Source: Pycnococcus provasolii (taxonomy: Eukaryota > Chlorophyta > Pseudoscourfieldiophyceae > Pseudoscourfieldiales > Pycnococcaceae). Taken from it: DNA of 64,000 nucleotides. Positions 9,530 to 18,573 of the stretch are shown here, piece by piece. Position numbers and translations under genes: made by a program. Under the pieces are notes generated by a model. That model searched no databases. It was not told the DNA's origin and worked only from the letters and a program-made list of their open reading frames with translations. Numbering within the stretch: the stretch's first letter is position 1; each line of letters starts with the position of its first letter. The stretch covers positions 496,001 through 560,000 of the forward strand of contig OW568887.1 of assembly GCA_938743325.2 (NCBI GenBank), given 5' to 3'.

Positions 9530-9696
9530 CTACCAACAGAGTCCTCTGGGAAACCCCGAACAACTGCGACTTCGGCAAGGGCAGTGTTTGTGTTTGTCAG
9601 GGAATGGGCTGGTCGTTCCCTGAAGGCGTGTGATTACTTGATAGTTTTATTCTCGATGTCTCTAGAACTTCTCCCAACTGTTCAACAGTTCAAAGT

Positions 9697-10939
9697 TCAA
9701 ACTGTTTCTTCTTTTTCCCCACCCCCTGTCTCATCTTCATTCGCGTCGGGGTGTACCTCAGCCCTCGCGATGTTGGCGTTCCCCGCCTTGTAGTAATCCT
9801 CAGGCCAGTCGCCAGTATCCGCGTTCTTTTCATCATTCAGTTTATCGTCAAGGATCATGAAGAACCCGTATCTCTTCATGCAAAACACCACACCAATCAG
9901 CATCACGACACCTCCAACGACCAAGCCAATCACTAGGCCGAGGTTAGTGCCATCTTTCTGTACACCCGGCGGCGGCGGCGGCGGCGGGCTCGGCGGCGGT
10001 GGGCTCGGCGGCGGTGGGCTCGGCGGCGGCGGGCTCGGCGGCGGCGGGCTCGGCGGCGGCGGCGGCATCGGCGAGTTCGGCGGCGGCGGCGGCGGCGAGC
10101 TCGGCGGCGGCGGGCTCGGCGGCGGCGGCGGCGGCGGCATCGGCGAGCTCGGCGGCGGGCTCGGCGGCGGCGGTGACTGGGATGCAATTGTCGTCGTCGT
10201 CGTCGTCGTCGTCGTCTCTTGCTGCACGGGAGGAGGAACCGGCACTGGAGGCGGGCTCGGCGGCGGTGGCGGCTTCAGAACGTATACGATGTTCAAGTTC
10301 CCAAACCCAATATTGTGCACGGCACCGTTGTGCGCGCGACGCGCCGGCGCAAGGGTTTGAGCGTATTTGATCAGCACGATTCGTATGAACAAAGTCGTAA
10401 CCGGTGGTTCACTCGTGAACACGTCCACCATACCTTCGCGTTCAACACCCGTATGATTATAGCTCACCGGATCAATTTGGAACGGATAGTATTCATTATC
10501 AAATTCATCCCAGTATTCAATGCGAATGTAGTCGTACGTATATCCATTCGCGTATTTCCCCGGATCACTGGTCTGCGCAATCTCCACCTGAGCAACAACA
10601 CGCGGCGTGCCAAACTCATAAACGACGAACACCTCTTCGCCTCCAATGTCGACAGCGTCATTTCCATAACTCCATCCGTCATCTACTTCTTGTGCCGCAT
10701 CTTCTTCTTTCTCAGCTCCAATGGCTCCACAGATGCTCGTTTGCTCAGAATCGGTGGATGTGGGAAGTGACGTCATCACCGCGTCTCCCTGTCCTAAGTC
10801 CGTTCGACTCTTCACGAGCTCGCGAGGTATCACGTCCCCTTGTCCGTCAAGCGGATCCATAAATGCTTCACTTTCTGAGCACTTAATCTCTCCAACGTCT
10901 GAAGTCCACAGAGGTGGCGGAGGTGATGGCTCAGTAGCA

Positions 10940-10975
<36 letters not shown>

Positions 10976-11002
10976 AGCGGCGGAGGTGATGGCTCAGTAG
11001 CA

Positions 11003-11040
<38 letters not shown>

Positions 11041-13623
11041 GGGGGGAATAGGCGGTGGCGGAGGATTAGGCGGTGGAGGCGGTGGCATCGGCGGCGGTGG
11101 CGAGCACCTCGCAAATACTGACGTGTCCGAGTCAGCAAAATAGCACGGCGGCGGCGGCGGGCTCGGCGGCGGCGGCGGCGGCGGGCCCGGCGGCGGCGGT
11201 GGAGGTGGTGGAAGTGGAGGCGGCGGGCTCGGGGGCGGCGGCGGAGGTGGTGGAAGTGGAGGCGGCGGGCTCGGCGGCGGGGGAGGGAGGGGAGGAGGAG
11301 GCGGCGGGCTCGGCGGCGGGGGCGGGCTCGGCGGAGGCGGTGGCGGCCCTGGAGGTGCAGGCGGCACGCCATCAGGAGGAGGGGATGGAGGAGGAGGAGG
11401 AGGAGGAGGAGGAGGAGGAGGAGGAGGAGGAGGAGGAGGAGGAGGAGGAGGAGGGGGCGACGGATATTCGCTGCAGCATGATCTGATCGCATCAGGAGCA
11501 GTAGCAGAACATTTAGCCTCGTATACCGTGTTGTTCATATAAAGTCCTGGGCAGTCTGCAGTCTTATCTTCCATTATGAAAGTATTATCAGGGCAAAAAC
11601 CTTGATTGTATGTCTGCTGTCGTCGTCGTGCGGGCGCCGCCGTCGTCGCGGGCGCCGCCGTCGTCGCGGGCGCCGCCGTCGTCGCGGGCGCCGCCGTCGT
11701 CGCGGGCGCCGCCGTCGTCGCGGGCGCCGCCGTCGTCGCGGGCGCCGCCGTCGTCGCGGGCGCTGCCGTCGTCGCGGGCGCTGCCGTCGTCGCGGGCGCC
11801 GCCGTCGTCGCGGGCGCCGCCGTCGTCGCGGGCGCTGCCGTCGTCGCGGGCGCCGCCGTCGTCGCGGGCGCTGCCGTCGTCGCGGGCGCCGCCGTCGTCG
11901 CGGGCGCCGCCGTCGTCGCGGGCGCCGCCGTCGTCGCGGGCGCCGCCGTCGTCGCGGGCGCTGCCGTCGTCGCGGGCGCTGCCGTCGTCGCGGGCGCCGC
12001 CGTCGTCGCGGTTTTCGAAAACACAGATGTACACGATTTTTGCGTGGTGCAACAATTTGGTGCATCAGTGACAGAGTTGCATTTCGCATCCGCGCAACGC
12101 TCATCCGGCATCAAAACTGGTTTATCCTTTGGACAAAATTGTTTGCCGAAGGGTGGGCGGCCAGTTTGGCCAGTGAAAAATTCAGAGCATTTTTGTAGCG
12201 GTTTATAGCAACATGCTTGAATATCAGCAGTAGAATTTTTGCATAACAGAGCTGTGCAATTCTGTTGAACTCCCGCATCGTCTTTTACGAATACTGCCGG
12301 AAGATCTTGCGGGCATGAAAACTTCCTTCCTTCAGTTTTTCCGTAGTCAGTAAATTTTGTTTCGCACGATATCGGCGCTTGGCAGCAACGACGTGCATCG
12401 CTTGAGTAACACCTTTCTGCAGAACATGTGTTTTTGTCAATAAGCAGAGGTTTATCTGGTGGACACATAGCCACTTGCTGCATGTTATTGTTTCGAGATA
12501 AAAACCAAGGTAGTGTGGCAGTATCCATGCTAGCGTTATAAGCAACATATTGTGAAGGGCACGTCGCCTTTTGACAATTAACTAAGCAAGAATTATCAGC
12601 GTATATATATGAGTCGATAAGTGATTCTTGTTCAGTGGTTTGTGCATTTCCAAAGGCGTTTAACAATAATCTAGGTCTCGAGCTACACACGAGACCGCTA
12701 TTCTGGGCCCCCCAGGGGTTGGTTAACAATCCAGGCATTTCGCACGAATAGCCAATATCTTTAAGAATTGTAATTTGCTTGCATAAGCTCCGACTCCCAA
12801 GCATTCTATTCTTAGCAACTGTACTTTCCTGGCCATTTTGAGAATCCCTGCATCTCGATTTCCATTTTTTTGTCCTATTGTGCATAAAAATCATACAGCA
12901 AGCATATTGGTTGCATCTTTTGCACTTAGAACAAGTCTGTGCGACATGTTTAGCTTCAGCATGGTTGTCGCACTGGGAGGCGGCTCCTGGACAACTTCCT
13001 TGGGTTTTAGCACACCCCGCCACATTTCGTGTACTGTAAATGGTAGGTGCCGGTGCAAAAGGATTGATCGCCAGATTGTTGGGCGGATTGTTAAAGCTGC
13101 GTTGGTCGAGTGGAAGTTGATTTTCTTCTTGTTCCGTCATCATGAAGTTGATATCACCTTCCCAAACATGAGCGTCGCTACCCGTTATTTTGTTCTTCGT
13201 CGTCGTCCACTTGTACATTTTTCCAGTTTTGTTGTTTATCGAGTTCAAATAGTCGGACACCATTAAGCAGGGAATGTTAGCGCCTGGTGCCGTATTTTTC
13301 GCGCAGATTCTGTAGTCCTTATCGTAAAAGTCCTCTGCCGCGGACTTACACGACTGACACGTTGGAAGCGAGTCTTTTCTATTAAGTGTGAAGTCGTCCA
13401 AGGCGTTGGGAAACTCTTTGAGAAATTCTTCCGGACCATAATCCGCACGAGTCATGCGAGACTGGCCAGGTCCCGTTTTCATATCAGCAGTACCAAGAAG
13501 TGCCGAGTATTCAGGTCCTTCATCCGCTTGCCCCGAGGCGGGGAGATACACAAAATGGAACACCAGAAACAGGCATACGCGAGCATCCCAAGGACGACGA
13601 TACTGAGTGAGTAGACTCGTCAT
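9697..13623 (-). CDS. Cell-wall/ECM type I membrane protein: Cys modules, ATTAAP repeat, polyproline rods
   Basis: A 1,308-residue protein from the ATG at 13623. That start gives a good signal peptide (VCLFLVFHFVYLPASGQA); an in-frame ATG 70 codons upstream does not. In order there is a Cys-rich ectodomain with CSKCKRCNQYACC. Then come four modules of C-P-x-D/K...C...C...CC...C type (about 12475-12360, 12320-12195, 12140-12030, 11603-11478). Between modules three and four sit about 21 copies of ATTAAP. Next are polyproline/SPPPP rods of pherophorin or extensin style and a globular beta domain of about 200 residues with a discoidin-like look. More SPPPP follows, then one membrane span (LGLVIGLVVGGVVMLIGVVF) and an acidic tail of about 65 residues. 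The SPPPP and ATTAAP tracts are likely hydroxyprolyl- and O-glycosylated. It is probably a wall-to-membrane linker or adhesin. The family is not identified. Confidence 0.88.
11629..12010 (-). repeat. 18-bp coding minisatellite, about 21 copies
   Basis: Near-perfect tandem copies of an 18-bp unit (GGCGCCGCCGTCGTCGCG on the plus strand) encode ATTAAP on the minus strand. The only common variant is GCC to GCT. Because the unit is a multiple of three and lacks stop triplets, several frames on both strands stay open through it. Confidence 0.95.
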
Positions 13624-15889
13624 GGGACACAGAGAGAACGAACGAGGTTCCTTCCGAGAGAACAAAGAGGCTAGGCTATTCACTGAGAATGAATATATAT
13701 GGATGGCCCCTGAGACTGAACTCTTGAATGAAGAGATGACAAACAAGAGATCTTCTATGGATTCGAAGAGAACGAGAACGAGAACACCCTTGTTGTGCGT
13801 GCGTGCGTGGAAACAACAACAGAAACAAAACAAAAGTGAACACTCCCTAAGAGAACAAGAAACAGCCAGCCGGCCAGAAGATTCCTCAAGAAAAAATCAA
13901 GCAGAAGAAAAAAAATAAAAATCAACCAACCAACGAACTTAAGTTTCCCCTTAACGAAGAGCGAAACAAACTCCAAAGCTAAACTTAAGGCCTAAAAGCG
14001 AGTTCACGAGATTCCGAGAGGCCAGGCCAGGCCAGGCCAAGCTAAGACGAGAGCGAGAGCGAGAGCGAGAGCGAGCAAGAAAGATTCCGCACAGTGCAGA
14101 GTGCAGAGTGCTCTTGAGAGACGAACTTAATGAAACGAACGCGTCGCCTTGCAATGACAATGAGCCTCCCCTCTCCTGAGAGAGATAGGGTGCTTTGGAG
14201 GAACACGTCGTGAGCACTGTGCTGTGCGCTAAGGTTAAGGCGTCTATATGGGTAGGGTAGGGTGCAGTCCCGAGAACGAGAACGCGGAGAGACGTGGACA
14301 GGAAAACCACAGAACAGCACAGGGTGTTTCTTCGACTTCGACGACGACGACAGGACAGGTGACAGGACAGGACAGGGGAGGGCGAGCGAGCGAGAGACGA
14401 CGTCATCCGTCCATCTGTCAAAGCACGCGGGAAGGCCCCCTGAAGTTAGCCCCCTCTTCTACGGCCGCCTCTTCGCTCTCTGATGGCTCATCTGAATGCG
14501 CGCGTGTTTGCGTGAGCAAATGACGGGGTACCCCCACGGGTACCTACTACATAGGGACCTATACCCCTTAGGTAGGGACCCGAAAAACCTTCCCCTTGAC
14601 ATGGTCGGTTGAAGTTTGCAATAAAAAGAGGGGGAAATTCCCGACGAGTGGGCCGCGGGCCGCCACCCAGGTCCGCCACTCGTTGTTCAGTTTTCAGTTC
14701 ATCGCCAGTTTGGCGCAAGAAAAGTTGGCTTTGTCCACAAAAATGGCCAATTGCCCAAGCCAAAGCAGTACCCCCATACATTCTCGATTGGAGGAAAGAA
14801 AGGCAGGTTTTGCTGTCGCCATCAAGAGAAGTCAAGGATTAGCAATCAACGCTAATTTCTCCTCCCCAATTGCCAATCTCCCGCCGCCTTGCCTGTTCCT
14901 GTTCGAGTGTTCCTGTTCGCCCTTCCTTCCTTCCTTCCTCTCCTCTCCTCTCCTCTCCTTTTCCGTGCCCGCGGCCGTCCTCAACACCTGTCCTCAACTC
15001 CTCCCTCACTCCGCGGGGATTCCCAGCACACGAACACAAGGAATTCGTCGATAAATCCGGGGATCCACCCAAGGACCAAGGTAGCTAAATACTTACATTC
15101 CCGTTGGTTCGCGAGCAGGGAATTAGCACTGAAAAGGTTTGTAGGAGCAAGGGGAAATAACATGGGGTGAAACTTAACAATACTACCCGTGGAGTTACGA
15201 CCATTTAAAGTGGGCCCCGTTCCCGTGGTTATGAGCCCCTTGTTGTATTTCCCGACCATTTCCGGAATAATATAAGGCCTTCCGAGCTAATGAATGGCCT
15301 TTCCGGGGTTTCAGGATTGCCTATTATTTGCCACACCGTGGGGCATTCCAAACCACCTGGGAGTTTTCCCAATCCCTTGCGCGAAAACAATACAGTAAAT
15401 GAGTAAACTACAGTAGGAAGGGGCAAAAGAAACAGGGAGCATCTGTGGGGCCCATCATCGAATTCCTTTCTTTGTAGAGGTACTGTAACTCTGCTAAGGT
15501 TAGTTCTAATCAGGGGTTTGACCAACATCAGGGGTTTGACCGCTTTTGCTTTTGCCGGCCTGAGCCTGAGCCTGAGCCTGAGCCTGGGGACCGTGACTGC
15601 CTGACCAGCTTACACGGACCTGACACCGTACTGTACCAGAGAGACTTGCGAATCATTCGTTCGTTCCCCCCCCGGCCTGTTCCCCCGGCCTGTTCCCCTT
15701 AAACTTACAACTTAAGGTTAGGGTAAGGCCCCTCCCCTCCCCTTACTGTAACAACAGTTCAGGTTTGCGGCCTACAGTATTTACAGTACCTTAAAAAAAC
15801 TTTAAGGGATTTATTTTTAGTATTTTTCGTATTTTCTCGAATAACACTTGCTTACAAGTGTTAAGTCAGTACTCACTCAGTCTGTATCT
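13624..15889. other. Long intergenic region, low-complexity rich
   Basis: No gene could be supported. It includes a (GGCCA)n run near 14020-14039 and a (GAGAGC)n run near 14048-14075. There are CTTCC/CTCTC pyrimidine tracts at 14918-14960 and five copies of CCTGAG at about 15559-15588. GGGTACC-type short inverted motifs lie at 14525-14580. It separates the 5' end of the wall-protein gene from the 5' end of the next gene, so both promoters should be here. The long frames seen in it are made of simple repeats. Confidence 0.55.
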
Positions 15890-17719
15890 ATGGTGTCCGC
15901 CGGCACGTATGACGTCAGCGAGCTCGCACCTGCCGACACGATGATGGAAGCCATTGACAAGTACGGAAGTGGACACCCCGCGTACTCCGCGATGTTTCTA
16001 CACTGGGTGGATGACCTCCTTCCTGGTGGTGGTGGTTGTGGTTGTGGTTGTGGTTGTGGTTGTGGTTGTGGCTCTTCTTCTTCTTCCGGTTATCCTTCGC
16101 ACCTCGCTCGTGAGCGTGTCGCCGCTCTCTTTCACTTTTATGCTCCTTCGGCTTTGGCGGTTGCTCCTTCGCTTCGGGATTTTGACTCGCTCGCGTCTGA
16201 GCCTTCATCACTTGCACTTGACTTGACTGGGTTCCCAGTAACTGCTCTTGACTTGACGATGGAAATCGCACCTCCGGGGACCCAAGGCGCCTCAGCAGTC
16301 AACGTGGTGTCGCTCTCGCCAAGGGAAGGAACGGCCGCGGGAGCGTCGCACCAAAACATTGGAACGTGGTCAGCAGTGCACACGTACGCCGCGTCGAACG
16401 CTGACGTACTTAGGGACTACCAACTAGACACGACGTGGAGAAGGCGCGCAATGGGGGAAGGGACGACCGAAACGAGACGTCAACAGCAGCAGCAGCAGAG
16501 TCGCACGACAACAACGACCTCTCCCGCCACCAGCTTGAGAAGAAGCCAGAATACACGTCCGTGGTCAGCAGTATCACAACATCAACAACCAGCACAGCCG
16601 GTGAGACTCGTCAGCGCAGTGACAGAACGAAGAAGACAGGTGCGCTTCGCTCAGGCGGCTGCCGCGGCTGCCGCAGCCGCTACAGCCAACAGCCAGAATC
16701 CGCCAGCAACAAGAGCACGGGCGACGACGCGACCTCAAAGTGCATACAGTCTGCGATCCGCGGTCGAGAACGCGACGGCGACAAGGCAAAGGGAACGCAA
16801 CGACGTTAGTGCTGCAGCACAAACGAATTCAGCAACGGGCGAAACGATGCTCATGCGACGCAACGCACCCGTGCGACGACCGCCGCGAGCACTCGCAAGT
16901 GCGGCGTCTGTAGAGCGCGCACTGCTCGGAGATCCGGAGGACGAGAAGCTGGCTGCACTGCCTATCGGTGATCGCATGCTTGCACAGCTCGAAAAGGCTG
17001 CACCGCCGCCGCCGCCGCCGCGGCGCCCTGAAACGACGGCAATACGACAGGCACCATCACTACCACCTCCACCTCCTCCAGCATCTCGCGTGCACATCCC
17101 ACGAGATGCACTTCTCTGGAATACCACCAGCCTTCCATCGCAAGGAACTTGCACTGCGGCTAGCCTCGTCGTTGTCAGCGACGATGAGGTTTCGCTCACC
17201 ACAAGCTCGCTCGACGATGCGATCGACGACAACGTGCAAGAGGCGTCGTTCAACGACGACGACAACGACGACCGCGAATGTGACGATAGCGACGACATGC
17301 CACCCGAGGCAGGCACAAGCAAGGCCGAAGCCATGCTCGCTCGTCTCGAGCAGATGATGCAGCGTGCCGCCGAGTCGAAAAGCTCTCAGGCACCTCCTGC
17401 ACCTCCTGCAAAGGAGATGGCATCACCTCTTCCGCCTCCTACGCGTCAGCGCACGCAAGCTGGGATGCGACGCGATGCTCTTTCGGCCGTCACGGCAGCC
17501 TTGCGCCGTGCTGAAGTCTCAGAAGCTAATGCAACGAGGCGTGACAACACCGCGCATGTCGAGGCATGCGCAGTCAACGCGACGCTCAAGATGATTGCGC
17601 GCGACTTTGAGAGTTCGACGGGGGATCATCATCGCCACGACGATGCTGATGTCGGTGCAGTCCCTCGAGTCCGATGGGGACCGCGCGCGCGGGCGCTACG
17701 GCGTGAATGCCACGTGTGA
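15890..17719 (+). CDS. Hypothetical, largely disordered protein
   Basis: A 609-residue protein from the ATG at 15890; another ATG lies 14 codons upstream. The N-terminal about 140 residues look folded (ELAPADTMMEAIDKYGSGH, HFYAPSALAVAPSLRDFDS), broken by a GC-dipeptide run of six units near residue 65. The rest is Gln-, Arg-, Ala- and Pro-rich and disordered, with two PPPPP blocks. A short acidic stretch (DDDNDDRECDDSDDM) is followed by a helix (KAEAMLARLEQMMQRAAES). A second helix lies near residue 545 (MRRDALSAVTAALRRAEV). No domain is recognised. TGTAA lies about 28 bp past the stop. It could be a cytoskeletal or RNA-binding scaffold, but nothing shows which. Confidence 0.7.
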   Translation: MVSAGTYDVSELAPADTMMEAIDKYGSGHPAYSAMFLHWVDDLLPGGGGCGCGCGCGCGCGSSSSSGYPSHLARERVAALFHFYAPSALAVAPSLRDFDSLASEPSSLALDLTGFPVTALDLTMEIAPPGTQGASAVNVVSLSPREGTAAGASHQNIGTWSAVHTYAASNADVLRDYQLDTTWRRRAMGEGTTETRRQQQQQQSRTTTTTSPATSLRRSQNTRPWSAVSQHQQPAQPVRLVSAVTERRRQVRFAQAAAAAAAAATANSQNPPATRARATTRPQSAYSLRSAVENATATRQRERNDVSAAAQTNSATGETMLMRRNAPVRRPPRALASAASVERALLGDPEDEKLAALPIGDRMLAQLEKAAPPPPPPRRPETTAIRQAPSLPPPPPPASRVHIPRDALLWNTTSLPSQGTCTAASLVVVSDDEVSLTTSSLDDAIDDNVQEASFNDDDNDDRECDDSDDMPPEAGTSKAEAMLARLEQMMQRAAESKSSQAPPAPPAKEMASPLPPPTRQRTQAGMRRDALSAVTAALRRAEVSEANATRRDNTAHVEACAVNATLKMIARDFESSTGDHHRHDDADVGAVPRVRWGPRARALRRECHV

Positions 17720-17872
17720 AAAAGTAGTCGAAGAAATGCATGAAATGTAATAACACCTTCACGACAATTGTTTTGTAAACAAAGTGAACTCCATTACATT
17801 ACTGAATGAGATGTCTTTGACTTGAAAGAAAGAAAACAAAATTTAATACTAGGATCGCTCATTCAATACTTA

Positions 17873-18193
17873 ATGGCGCGGCGATACCATCAATGGCCTC
17901 TTCCCCTCCGACCCGAGCTCCGACTGGTTTCTACTGTTAGTTGTTTGGGCCAGCATCTGTCACAATCATCCGCTGCAGCGCAGCACGCGCAGCACGTCGT
18001 CGCGTGCACGTCGATGCGCGAGTGACGCCACCGCACTACTTCTCGACGACGCGTACGTTGCGACCGCTCGTCTAGCAGGCGGATGCGGGACTCAGGCATC
18101 GAAAGCGAGGCGGCGACGGACGTATTTCACGCGCGTGTCATCAGTGATTGGGGTGAAGACGCTGACGAGGACTTTTTTGAAAATAACTCGTAG
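17873..18193 (+). pseudogene. Possible small gene interrupted by one TGA
   Basis: From an ATG in ATGGCGCGG context one frame runs 107 codons to a TAG, broken only by a TGA at 18023-18025. The first half is basic and His/Gln-rich. The second half ends in a convincing acidic tail (SDWGEDADEDFFENNS). Three readings are possible: a decayed gene, an exon pair with a short intron removing the TGA, or a selenocysteine codon. I see no thioredoxin-like CxxU context favouring the last. No family is recognised. Confidence 0.3.
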
Positions 18194-18330
18194 GAGTTTT
18201 TGTGTAAAATGTTTGTATATACATGATTGCAGTCTCAACTCCAAGACAGTCCCCTTTCCCACATATTGCACTCCTCTAGATACTATTCTAGCGGCAGGTA
18301 GAGTCGTAAGTCGACCCTTGAGTCATCGTG

Positions 18331-18557
18331 TTGATGCTTGGTTGGTGGCGCTGGCGACGACATCAACGAAAACAAGTCGCAACCGGAGCCCTCACTACGC
18401 CAACGAAAGCGCCCTGATAGAGTGATACAACCTTCGAAATCACCTGCGCAATGTACAAAAACGCGAAGTGAATGGCACCGGTGAATGGGCTGAATGGTGA
18501 AAGTGAATGGTGTGAATGGACGACGTTGGACAAATAAAGTGTAACTTCATTACTGAA
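18331..18557 (+). repeat. Dispersed repeat, near-full copy 1 (SINE-like, about 230 bp)
   Basis: It is homologous along its length to the reverse complement of 62369-62599. Shared blocks include TTGGTGGCG, AACAAGTCGCAACCGGAG, GCGCCCT, CTTCGAAATCACC, TGGACAAA and CATTACTGAA. CTTCGAAATCACC resembles a Pol III B box and TTGGTGGCG weakly resembles an A box, but the spacing (about 90 bp) is long for a tRNA. No ORF. It is probably a SINE or a non-autonomous element. Confidence 0.8.
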
Positions 18558-18573
18558 AGAAAGAAAACAAAAT

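Larger units (their letters stand above)
17720..18573. other. Intergenic region with repeats and an interrupted ORF
   Basis: The gap between two convergent genes. It contains two inverted end-fragments of a dispersed repeat (17775-17813 and 17851-17876) and an interrupted ORF (17873-18193). It also contains a near-full repeat copy (18331-18557). A 27-bp perfect direct repeat (17823-17849 and 18554-18580) brackets the last two. Its second copy contains the stop codon of the ARC6-like gene. Confidence 0.75.

Noticed and set aside
10830-11492. 220-codon frame of Leu/Arg runs
   Set aside because: It is a frame-shifted reading of the polyproline codons of the wall-protein gene.
13624-13833. Upstream ATG of the wall-protein gene
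   Set aside because: The extra 70 residues bury the signal peptide. The ATG at 13623 gives a textbook signal sequence.
13951-14421. 156-codon minus-strand frame
   Set aside because: It is built from GAGAGC and GGCCA simple repeats (RSRSRSR). No folded segment.
18297-18330. tRNA gene near GGTAGAGTCGTAAGTCGACCC
   Set aside because: No acceptor stem or T-loop partner can be folded at tRNA spacing.
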